Of a DNA stretch of 47,310 bases, positions 15,150-22,600 are shown one piece after another. A model generated the notes under the pieces. The model had not been told where the DNA came from, did not search any database, and was given only the letters and a program-made list of their open reading frames with translations. Positions within the stretch are counted from its first letter, which is position 1. Each line of letters opens with the position of its first letter. Origin of the DNA: an uncultured Eubacteriales bacterium (GTDB lineage Bacteria > Bacillota > Clostridia > Peptostreptococcales > Anaerovoracaceae). The translations under genes and the position numbers were made by a program. The stretch is taken from contig CAJLHL010000004.1 in NCBI GenBank assembly GCA_905206455.1, positions 1 to 47,310 of the forward strand, read 5' to 3'.

Positions 15150-16871
15150 ATGTTATCGCATATCTATATCAAAAACTTTGCCATCGTCCGGGAAATCGAT
15201 ATCGATCTGGAATCGGGCTTCAATATCATAACAGGTGAAACAGGCACCGGAAAATCGGTCGTCATCCAGGCGGTCAGCATGGCCCTGGGCGGCAGAGGAA
15301 GTTCTTCCCTCGTGGGAAAAGGCTGCGACAGAGCCCTGGTGCAGCTGATTTTCAGCCTCAGCGAAAAAGAGAGACAGCTCATCGAAGAAAACTGTGATTA
15401 CGCACTGGACCCCGCCGAAGAAGACCTGATTCTCTCCAGAGATTTTCAGGCCTCGGGCAAGAGCATCGCCCGGGTCAACGGACGGATCGTCAATCTCTCC
15501 GTTCTCAGCAGCATCGCCTCGATCCTCATCGACATCCACGGACAGTATGATAATCAGACGCTGCTGCGACCGGAAAATCACAGGGGAATCCTCGACAGCT
15601 TTGCCGGACCGGAAATTCCGCCCGTCAAAAAAAATCTGGCGGACACATATGCAGATTTTACACAGGTCCGGCGCGCTCTGGGAAAACTCCGCAAAGAACA
15701 CAGCGAATATCTCCGCCGCCAGGATTTTCTTCGCTACGAACTGGAAGAGATCAGCGCCGCTGCTCCCGTACCCGGCGAGGACGAAGAACTGACCCAGCGC
15801 CTCCGCCTCCTCCAGAACAGCGAAAAGATCTACGGCGGGCTTTCCGGCACTTACGATATTCTCAGTGAAAGACCGCTGGATCACTGCATCGCACTATTGA
15901 CTGAAATTGCAGATTACAATCCGTCTTACGCCGTGTGTCTCGAATCCATACAGAACTGTATGTATACTTTGGAAGACGTCTGTGCGGAAGTGAGAAAATC
16001 GAAAGACGCAGTCACCTTCGATCCGGAAGAAATCGACCGGATTCTCGAGCGCCTGGATCTGCTGGACCGCCTCAAGAGAAAATACGGCGGAACCATCGAA
16101 AAAGTCATCGAATACCGGGACGCCATCGCAGGCGAACTGGATGTCCTGGACAATATCGACGAAAAAGAGCAGGAGCTGAAAGAACAGCTGAAAACTCTGC
16201 TCCGCCGGCTGGACGCCCTGTCCGCCGATCTCACAAAACTGCGGACCGCAGCAGCCGCCCGGCTCTCCCAAGAAATGACAGAGCAGCTCACTGAACTGAA
16301 CTTTAAAAACGTTCGCTTTGATGCCCGGATCCGACCGGCAGCAGACAGCGAAGGACGAAAGCTCTATTCTGCGGAAGGAACGGATATCATAGAATTTTTC
16401 TTCAGCGCCAACAAAGGCGCGGAGCTGAAACCTCTGGCCTCCGTGGCCTCCGGAGGTGAAATATCCAGAATCTCCCTGGCCTTCAAGTGTCTCACCGACG
16501 GTTCCAGCGCCTCCCGTACGATGATCTTCGATGAAATCGATACCGGCATCAGTGGAATCACCGCCAGCGTCGTAGGCAGAAAAATGTCCCAGTTGGGGCA
16601 GCGCCATCAGATCCTCTGTATCACCCATCTGCCGCAGATTGCGGCGGCCGGCGACCATCAGTATCAGATTGCAAAAGATGAAGACGGCGACAGCAGTTAC
16701 ACCACGATCCGCCGGCTGAGCGGCGAAGAGAGAACTACCGAAATCGCCCGTCTCCTCGGCGGCGCCAACATCACCGGAATCACCCTGGCCAGCGCCCGGG
16801 AACTGCTGGAGAGTTCCCGTTATACCGAGCAAGAGTCCGGAATATCTGAGAAACAGGAAAAGAATAAATAA
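15150..16871 (+). CDS. recN: DNA repair ATPase RecN
   Basis: 573 residues from ATG 15150, the conserved start MLSHIYIKNFAIVREIDIDL; upstream in-frame codons are not conserved. RecN is an SMC-like ATPase acting early at double-strand breaks. Walker A is ITGETGTGKSVVIQAVSMAL, followed by ILIDIHGQYDNQTLL. Two coiled-coil arms occupy roughly residues 150-370. The ABC signature is LASVASGGEISRISLAFK, and Walker B is TMIFDEIDTGISG. The gene follows argR by 28 bases and ends at a strong terminator. No LexA box was seen before it. Confidence 0.95.
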   Translation: MLSHIYIKNFAIVREIDIDLESGFNIITGETGTGKSVVIQAVSMALGGRGSSSLVGKGCDRALVQLIFSLSEKERQLIEENCDYALDPAEEDLILSRDFQASGKSIARVNGRIVNLSVLSSIASILIDIHGQYDNQTLLRPENHRGILDSFAGPEIPPVKKNLADTYADFTQVRRALGKLRKEHSEYLRRQDFLRYELEEISAAAPVPGEDEELTQRLRLLQNSEKIYGGLSGTYDILSERPLDHCIALLTEIADYNPSYAVCLESIQNCMYTLEDVCAEVRKSKDAVTFDPEEIDRILERLDLLDRLKRKYGGTIEKVIEYRDAIAGELDVLDNIDEKEQELKEQLKTLLRRLDALSADLTKLRTAAAARLSQEMTEQLTELNFKNVRFDARIRPAADSEGRKLYSAEGTDIIEFFFSANKGAELKPLASVASGGEISRISLAFKCLTDGSSASRTMIFDEIDTGISGITASVVGRKMSQLGQRHQILCITHLPQIAAAGDHQYQIAKDEDGDSSYTTIRRLSGEERTTEIARLLGGANITGITLASARELLESSRYTEQESGISEKQEKNK

Positions 16872-16916
16872 AAAATATTTCCCGGAACGTGTAGCGTTTC
16901 CCGGGAAATATTTTTT
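16870..16916 (+). terminator. Strong bidirectional terminator after recN
   Basis: A perfect 16-bp inverted repeat, AAAAAATATTTCCCGG (16870-16885) and CCGGGAAATATTTTTT (16901-16916), has a 15-base loop and T/A runs on both sides. It can serve recN on the plus strand and aroK on the minus strand. Confidence 0.85.
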
Positions 16917-17009
16917 ATTGTGATCGCGAAAAGAAGCTGTTACAAAACACTTCCTTCTGATTTTCCGCGTTTCATTTTTCTTTATTCTTTCGGCAAGAAT
17001 TGCGATAAT

Positions 17010-17501
17010 CTATACCCTCTTGAGGATCTCTGCAATCGTCTCCTCTATCGTCAGCCCTTCCGCGTCGATGGTGATATCCGCATATCTCTCATACAGCGGA
17101 ACCCGGTAATCATACAGATCCGCCAGCGTCTCCCCCGGACCCATAGCAATGCCCCGGGTCTTGATATTTTTCAGACGGCGGTCGATCTCCGAAAGCGATA
17201 ATTTCAGATACACTACCGTACCGACGCTCTTGAGATGGGCCATCGCTCTCTCGCTGTAAACCGCGCTGCCTCCCGTAGAAATCACGGCGTTCTCCGCGTT
17301 GACAGATGACAGAATCCTCTCCTCTATCTTCAGAAATTCATCCATTCCCTGATTGTCGATGATATACTGCAGCTTCCGGCCTTCCTTTTCCTGCAGAAGC
17401 AGATCGGTATCCACAAAAGACATCGCCGCCGTCTTCGCCAGAATCACCCCTACGCTGCTCTTTCCGCAGGCGGGCATTCCGATTAAAATAATGTTTTTCA
17501 T
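17010..17501 (-). CDS. aroK: Shikimate kinase
   Basis: 163 residues. It phosphorylates shikimate in the chorismate pathway. Walker A is LIGMPACGKSSVGVILAK, the shikimate-binding Asp is in FVDTDLLLQ, the Gly-rich STGGSAVYS loop is present, and the lid region is KTRGIAMGPGETLADLYDYR. The second ATG (17501) is chosen because GAGG is correctly spaced from it; the first ATG at 17507 is too close. The gene stands alone, not with other aro genes, behind a minisatellite. Confidence 0.92.
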   Translation of the reverse strand: MKNIILIGMPACGKSSVGVILAKTAAMSFVDTDLLLQEKEGRKLQYIIDNQGMDEFLKIEERILSSVNAENAVISTGGSAVYSERAMAHLKSVGTVVYLKLSLSEIDRRLKNIKTRGIAMGPGETLADLYDYRVPLYERYADITIDAEGLTIEETIAEILKRV

Positions 17502-17582
17502 TCCCATTCCTCTATTCTATATTTTAAACTTATAAATTTTATATTTTCAAAGTTAGTCCCACCTGCGATTTGCCATATAAAT

Positions 17583-17808
17583 CAGGTCAGATCCTTCGCA
17601 GGCCATCTGATGTATTCCCAACCAGGTCAGACCTTTCTCTGATCCGCCGTTACACCACCAGTCAGCTCAGGGATTTCTCCGACCGGCCGGCATAGCATCA
17701 GTCGAATCAGGTGTTTTCCCAGCCGGCACATCACCAATCGGGTTATACATTTCTCTGATCTGCCGGCACATCATCAATGATTTTCCTGATCCGTCGGTGA
17801 TTTTACAG
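17583..17808. repeat. Degenerate ~40-bp tandem repeat (about six units)
   Basis: Six imperfect units begin near 17583, 17623, 17663, 17708, 17739 and 17779. Each follows the pattern CAGGTCAGA-CTTTCTCTGATC-CGCCGGCACATCATCAAT, with lengths of 30-45 bases. They fill most of the 448-base gap between aroK and the ispH-rpsA terminator. No gene, promoter or other element is recognised in the rest of that gap. Confidence 0.6.
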
Positions 17809-17887
17809 ATTGTTTTTTCTGTGCAAAATCATTAAAATACTGCCTGCCCTCATAAAGGCCGCTGTCAGGCGAAATCCTGTAAATTAC

Positions 17888-17917
17888 GAAAAAAACCGGA
17901 GCATTTCTGCTCCGGTT
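17888..17917 (-). terminator. Rho-independent terminator of the ispH-rpsA gene
   Basis: On the minus strand AACCGGAGCA and TGCTCCGGTT form a perfect 10-bp stem with a GAAA tetraloop followed by a T-run, about 33 bases after the stop codon. This is a textbook terminator closing the long minus-strand operon that starts with the TPR gene. Confidence 0.9.
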
Positions 17918-17949
17918 GTCTGAATCTGCCCGATCCGTTTCCGGATGGA

Positions 17950-19965
17950 TTATTCTTCGTCTTCTGCTGGCGCTTCTGCTTCAGGCGCGTCAAGAGTTTC
18001 CTTGATGCTTAAGCTGATTCTTCTCTTTTCTTCGTCGATTTCGAGAATCTTAGCGTTGACCATCTGACCGATGCTGATTTCATCAGCGATATTCGTAACT
18101 CTCTTGTGCGCGATTTCAGAGATATGTACGAGACCGTCGAGACCCGGTTCCAGTTCAACAAACGCACCGTACTCTTTGATCTGTACGACTTTGCCTTCCA
18201 CGACCTGGCCTACCTGATAATTTTCGTTGATTACAGACCAAGGCTCCGGCGTGTTCTGCTTGAGACCCAAAGAGATCTTGCCCTTTTCTTCGTTCATGGA
18301 GAGGATCTTGACATTGATCTTCTGACCGATCTTGAGAGCTTCCTGCGGATGCTTGAGCTTACCCCAGGAAATCTCGGAGATATGAAGGAGACCGTCGATA
18401 CCGCCGATGTCTACGAATGCACCGTAATCGGTAAATCTCATTACGGTACCTTCCACTGTGTCGCCGACATTGATGGAAGACCAGATTTCTGCGATCTTCT
18501 TGCTCTTTTCTTCCGCGAGATAAGCCTTATGAGAGAATACCGCCTTGTTTCTCTTCTGATCTACTCTCGTCACCTTTACCGTCAGAGTCTTGCCGATAAA
18601 TTCATCCGCTTTTTCCACATATCTGTCGTTTAACTGGGACATAGGGATAAAACCGGTAACTTCCTTGTAAGCTGCGATTACGCCGCCCTTAACTTCTCTG
18701 ATAACTTTAGCAGTAACAAATGATTTATCTTCATAAGCCTTGATGATTTCATTCCAGTGCTCACTGATTTCAACCTTTTTACGAGATAATAAGATGTTGC
18801 CATCGCCATCGTCTGTCTTTAATACTTTCGCTTCCACAACATCGCCTAATTTAAACATAGATTCGATGTCCTGATCAGCTTCGAGAGCGATTTCGTCTTT
18901 TGGAATGATACCGTCTTTTTTGCAGCCTAAGTTTACATAAACTTCACGCGGTCCTACCTGAATTACTTCGCCCTTTACGATTTCACCACGCTGCGGCATC
19001 TTTAAAGATTTTTCGATCTCCGCCATAAAATCGTTCATTTCGTTAGATTCGTCGATGTTGTTAGTGATAATGTCACTCATGTTAGAAATAACCTCCTTAA
19101 TTATTCGTTCAGGAGCTGATGCACCCGCCGATACTCCTATTTTATTATATTTCGCAATATCTTTCAATGGTAAATGTGATGTATTTTCGATAAAATAAGT
19201 GTTTTCACAGACTTCTGACGCGATTTCATAGAGTTTTCTGCTGTTGGAACTGCTGCGGCCGCCGATGACCACCATAGCGTCCGATATCTCCGCCACTCTG
19301 CGGCAGGCGGTCTGCCGGCTGGATGTCGCGCTGCAGATGGTACATCTGAGCTGAGCCCGGGGATATCTTCTGAGCAACGCCTCGGTACAGGCGTCCCATA
19401 CGTTTCGGTTCAGCGTCGTCTGCGCCACCGCAAGAATCTCCTCTGCCCGATTCAGGCGAGCGAGATTTTTTGGTCTTTCGATTTCTGCGGGATCACTGAA
19501 GATCATCGCTTCATTTCCGCACCAGCCGTCGATTCCCTGAACCTCCGGATGGCCTGCGTCGCCGATCACTACGATCGTCCTGCCTTCATGATATGCGTCG
19601 TCTGCCAATCGGTGAATTTTTTTTACATGGGGGCAGGTAGCGTCGATCAGCTGTCCGCAGGAATCCCGCAGAGCCGCTTCCACAGACGCAGGTACGCCGT
19701 GGGAACGGATGATGACCGCGGCATCCTTCTCGGTACTTCCCGGCGCGCTGCAGATCTGCACCCCGCGCATGTTCAGATCGTTCACCACATCATCATTGTG
19801 TATAATCGGACCGAAGGTATAGACTCTGCGTCCTGTGCCTTCGTATTCCTCCACCGTCTTCAGAGTTTTTTGAAGCGCGGTCTTCACGCCGTAGCAAAAA
19901 CCGGAGTGCTCTGCAAGGGTTATTGTCTTTCCGTTTTTTTCAAATACAATTCTGTCTGACATCAT
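17950..19965 (-). CDS. ispH: IspH (HMB-PP reductase) fused to a four-domain S1 RNA-binding protein
   Basis: 671 residues. Residues 1-~290 are IspH, the last enzyme of the MEP isoprenoid pathway: the [4Fe-4S] cysteines lie in AEHSGFCYGVKTA, LIDATCPHVKKIH and RCTICSATSSRQ, with the RSHGVP and SSNSRKLYEIA substrate motifs intact. Residues ~320-660 carry four S1 repeats, including GEIVKGEVIQVGPREVYVNL, GGVIAAYKEVTGFIPMSQL, RFTDYGAFVDIGGIDGLLHI and QIKEYGAFVELEPGLDGLVH, ending in an acidic tail. Such fusions are known in Clostridia. A very strong internal ribosome binding site before Met296 suggests the S1 part is also made alone. It is the last gene before a terminator, 10 bases after rarA. Confidence 0.94.
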   Translation of the reverse strand: MMSDRIVFEKNGKTITLAEHSGFCYGVKTALQKTLKTVEEYEGTGRRVYTFGPIIHNDDVVNDLNMRGVQICSAPGSTEKDAAVIIRSHGVPASVEAALRDSCGQLIDATCPHVKKIHRLADDAYHEGRTIVVIGDAGHPEVQGIDGWCGNEAMIFSDPAEIERPKNLARLNRAEEILAVAQTTLNRNVWDACTEALLRRYPRAQLRCTICSATSSRQTACRRVAEISDAMVVIGGRSSSNSRKLYEIASEVCENTYFIENTSHLPLKDIAKYNKIGVSAGASAPERIIKEVISNMSDIITNNIDESNEMNDFMAEIEKSLKMPQRGEIVKGEVIQVGPREVYVNLGCKKDGIIPKDEIALEADQDIESMFKLGDVVEAKVLKTDDGDGNILLSRKKVEISEHWNEIIKAYEDKSFVTAKVIREVKGGVIAAYKEVTGFIPMSQLNDRYVEKADEFIGKTLTVKVTRVDQKRNKAVFSHKAYLAEEKSKKIAEIWSSINVGDTVEGTVMRFTDYGAFVDIGGIDGLLHISEISWGKLKHPQEALKIGQKINVKILSMNEEKGKISLGLKQNTPEPWSVINENYQVGQVVEGKVVQIKEYGAFVELEPGLDGLVHISEIAHKRVTNIADEISIGQMVNAKILEIDEEKRRISLSIKETLDAPEAEAPAEDEE
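19078..19098 (-). promoter_or_regulatory. Internal ribosome binding site for a free S1-domain protein
   Basis: Inside the ispH-rpsA frame the minus strand has AAGGAGGT (19098-19091), exactly 10 bases before an in-frame ATG (19080-19078). This is a near-ideal signal, stronger than that of the full-length start. Initiation here would give a 376-residue protein carrying only the S1 repeats. Confidence 0.65.
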
Positions 19966-19975
19966 CTACCGCCGT

Positions 19976-21253
19976 CTATTTTCTTTTCGGGCCGCGAAGC
20001 CCTTCCAAAAAGCGCTTGAAAGATCCTTCTTTTCCGTTCTCTGTAGGATGATAATACCGCTTTCCTTCCCGGTACAGATCGTCCGGAAGATACTGCTGAT
20101 CCACATAACCGCCGTAATCGTGAGGATATTTATAGCCGCCCACACCCCGTTTCGCCGCTCCCTGATAATGAGAATCCATCAGATGCCGCGGAACGTCGTC
20201 CGTCTTTCGTCCTCTTAAATCTCCGATGGCGCTGTCGATCGCCGTAATACAGGAATTTGATTTGGGACTGGAAGACAGAAGTATAACCGCCTGCGCCAGA
20301 TTGATCCGCGCCTCTGGAAATCCGGTCATCAGAGCGGCCTGGACACAGGCTGTGACAATGCTGACCGCCTGAGGAAAAGCCATCCCGACATCTTCGGAAG
20401 CGATGACCAGAAGCCTTCTTCCGATGGTCTGCGGATCTGCGCCGCCTTCCACAAGGCGGGCCAGATAGTGAATCGCCGCGTCCGGATCACTGCCCCGGAT
20501 CGACTTCTGCAGAGCCGACAGGAGATTATATTTATCCTCCCGTCCGTCGTAAAAGGAAACCTTCGACTGCATAGCTTCGCCCACCAGAGCAACGGTTATT
20601 TTTTCCCCCATAGGGATATTTTCCGCAATGAACCCCAGAGTATCCAGCGCCACCCTGGCGTCGCCGTTGCTCAGCTCCGCGATCATATCGAGAGCCTCCG
20701 GTTCGCAGGCGATCTGATATTTTTTCAGACCCCGTTCCCCGTCCTCCAGCGCACAATCGAGGATTTCCCGCAAAATCCCCGAATTGAGCCGGTGAAATTC
20801 ATAGAGCGCGCGCACCCGGCTGAGCACCGCGTTATTGATGGAAAAATAGGGGTTTTCCGTAGTGCTTCCGATAAAGCGGATGATCCCCTCCTCCAGAGCC
20901 TTCAGCAGCGAATCCTGCTGAAGTTTATTCCAGCGGTGAAACTCGTCGACATAGACATACGTCGTCTTATTCTCCAGCCCGTAAAAGCGGAATTTCGCAT
21001 TTTCCAGAACCTCTTTCAGCTCCTTTGTTCCGGTGACAGAAGCGTTGAGCTCACAGAACTGCGCGTCCATCTCTGAAGCGATAATCCGGGCCAGCGTCGT
21101 TTTCCCCGTACCCGACGGACCGTAAAATATCGCGGATTCGAATGTTTTATTTTTTATGGAGTTATACAGCAGAGATCCGGGATAGAGAAAATGTTCCTGT
21201 CCCCGGAATTCCTCCAGCGCCTTCGGCCTCATCGCCGTCGATAAAGGAATCAC
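19976..21253 (-). CDS. rarA: Replication-associated recombination protein A (RarA/MgsA)
   Basis: 425 residues. This AAA+ ATPase acts at stalled forks. Features are MRPKALEEFRGQEHFLYPGS, Walker A FYGPSGTGKTTLARIIASEM, Walker B YVDEFHRWNKLQQDSLLKAL (Trp-Asn replaces the usual Phe-Asn), sensor IRFIGSTTENPYFSINNAVL, and the C-terminal MgsA tetramerisation domain (YNLLSALQKSIRGSDPDAAI, YKYPHDYGGYVDQQYLPD). The start is a GTG at 21253 with AAAGGAGG 9 bases upstream. The usual extra ~25 N-terminal residues of the family are missing. It lies between cobO and ispH-rpsA in one minus-strand operon. Confidence 0.94.
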   Translation of the reverse strand: MIPLSTAMRPKALEEFRGQEHFLYPGSLLYNSIKNKTFESAIFYGPSGTGKTTLARIIASEMDAQFCELNASVTGTKELKEVLENAKFRFYGLENKTTYVYVDEFHRWNKLQQDSLLKALEEGIIRFIGSTTENPYFSINNAVLSRVRALYEFHRLNSGILREILDCALEDGERGLKKYQIACEPEALDMIAELSNGDARVALDTLGFIAENIPMGEKITVALVGEAMQSKVSFYDGREDKYNLLSALQKSIRGSDPDAAIHYLARLVEGGADPQTIGRRLLVIASEDVGMAFPQAVSIVTACVQAALMTGFPEARINLAQAVILLSSSPKSNSCITAIDSAIGDLRGRKTDDVPRHLMDSHYQGAAKRGVGGYKYPHDYGGYVDQQYLPDDLYREGKRYYHPTENGKEGSFKRFLEGLRGPKRK

Positions 21254-21285
21254 CGACCGCCGCCTCCTTTCGCCGTTTTGTTCTT

Positions 21286-21801
21286 TTAATATTCGATGCC
21301 CGGCCGCGCCGCCGCACCGCTGTCATAGGGATGTTTTATTTTTTTCATCTTCGTCACATAATCCGCCGCTTCCACCATCCAATCGGACGGAGACCTTCCG
21401 GTCAGAACGATTTCAAACCGCTCCCGGTGCCTCTCTATGAGAATGCGCAGCCGTTCTCCGCTGATCATCTTTCGCTCCGCGGCGGAAACAACTTCGTCCA
21501 GTACGAGGAGGTCCGCCTTCTCCGAATCCGCCTGCGCGAAAGCTTCTTCCAAAAGATCGGAACTCTTTTCCGCTTCCTCTTTCAGCTCACGCTCGTTCAT
21601 CTCAAAGGTAAATTTCTCCCGGAAATCGCCCCACAGCACAGTCACCTGCGGAATCTGCAGGAAACTCTCGATCTCGCCGGACCGCCTTCCTTTCAGAAAC
21701 TGGGAGAAAATCACCCGCCTGCCGCTGCCGGCAGCTCTCAGAGCCAGTCCGGCGGCCGCCGTCGTCTTGCCTTTTCCGTCGCCGTAATACAGATGAATCA
21801 T
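21286..21801 (-). CDS. cobO: Cob(I)yrinic acid a,c-diamide adenosyltransferase (CobO/BtuR type)
   Basis: 171 residues from ATG 21801, with GGGAG 8 bases upstream; the upstream in-frame Met lies in the preceding gene. It transfers the adenosyl group of ATP to cobalt in corrinoids. The P-loop is HLYYGDGKGKTTAAAGLALR, with IFSQFLKG, the DLLVLDEVVSA Walker B-like segment and EIVLTGRSPSDW. The protein ends GAAARPGIEY, as is typical of the family (…ARKGIEF/Y). It directly follows the cbiJ-like gene (one-base gap), so the two form a cobalamin pair inside an otherwise housekeeping operon. Confidence 0.93.
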   Translation of the reverse strand: MIHLYYGDGKGKTTAAAGLALRAAGSGRRVIFSQFLKGRRSGEIESFLQIPQVTVLWGDFREKFTFEMNERELKEEAEKSSDLLEEAFAQADSEKADLLVLDEVVSAAERKMISGERLRILIERHRERFEIVLTGRSPSDWMVEAADYVTKMKKIKHPYDSGAAARPGIEY

Positions 21802-21802
21802 A

Positions 21803-22582
21803 TCAGTGCTCCCTGATTCCCAGGCGAGCCACAAAAGTATTCCAGAGCTGTTCCACGCTCATTCCTTCCGGCTGTCTCAGCTCGCCGTAAAGAGAAACCT
21901 TGATATTTGCCGCCTCCGCCGCTCTGAGATTGCTTTTGATCGAAGCGATATCTTCCGCCGAAACTACCATATGTGTGATATTTCTGCCTTCGATGAGTCC
22001 ACGCAGCAGGATTTCCGGCTGCGGCACAGTCATACAGATGATATTTTCCAGAGGATATCCCGCTTCCCGGCACATTCGGATGTTTTCCTCCTCCGGAGGA
22101 AGAACCGCCACCACTCTGTCTCTGAGAGCGCCGTCTCTCTTCGTAACGACATCTTCTGCTAACTCACTGCAGCCGATCAGCAGCACGTTGCCTACGGTGT
22201 AAGACGCGTCCTTGACGATTTCCTCCGCATTTTTACACTTCGACGTATGCGTGAAGTCCACGTCGATGCTGCTGGAAATCTTGAAATAATCCAACCCCAG
22301 TTCTTCGGCCGTCTCGCGAATCATCCGGGAAGATGCGGAAGCGTAGACCTCTGTTCCGTCTACCAGCACGCTGACGCCGACCCGCGCAACCCAGCTTTTA
22401 ATGCTGTCCTTATCGAGAAAACGCGAAATCACCGTGATATTCCCGGAGACATGCTGTCTTGATCCGTATCGCTCCGACACCACAGCATAGACACTGTCGG
22501 TATATTCCGCCAGCGAATCCGCAAATACCTTCGCCTCCGCCGATCCGACAAATATCATTATTTTTTCGTTCTTCACGCTCAT
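21803..22582 (-). CDS. CbiJ/CobK-like precorrin-6A reductase family protein
   Basis: 259 residues, start supported by AAAGGAG 5 bases upstream. The arrangement is that of precorrin-6x reductases: an N-terminal nucleotide-fold segment (IMIFVGSAEAKVFADSLAEY), AVVSERYGSRQ, then VARVGVSVLVDGTEVYASAS with NAD(P)-family spacing and SSRMIRETAEELGLDYFKIS, which matches the DATHPYA...N...A region in a weakened form. The second half includes GNVLLIGCSELAEDVVTKRD and PQPEILLRGLIEGRNITHMV. The canonical ATHPYA is replaced by DGTEVYAS, so activity on cobalt-precorrin-6A is uncertain. The adjacent cobO supports a corrinoid role. Confidence 0.6.
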   Translation of the reverse strand: MSVKNEKIMIFVGSAEAKVFADSLAEYTDSVYAVVSERYGSRQHVSGNITVISRFLDKDSIKSWVARVGVSVLVDGTEVYASASSRMIRETAEELGLDYFKISSSIDVDFTHTSKCKNAEEIVKDASYTVGNVLLIGCSELAEDVVTKRDGALRDRVVAVLPPEEENIRMCREAGYPLENIICMTVPQPEILLRGLIEGRNITHMVVSAEDIASIKSNLRAAEAANIKVSLYGELRQPEGMSVEQLWNTFVARLGIREH

Positions 22583-22600
22583 TTCCGCTCCTTTCCGAAA

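Noticed and set aside
22583..22600. Cobalamin riboswitch before the cbiJ-like gene
   Set aside because: Only 18 bases separate it from the TPR gene, so there is no room.
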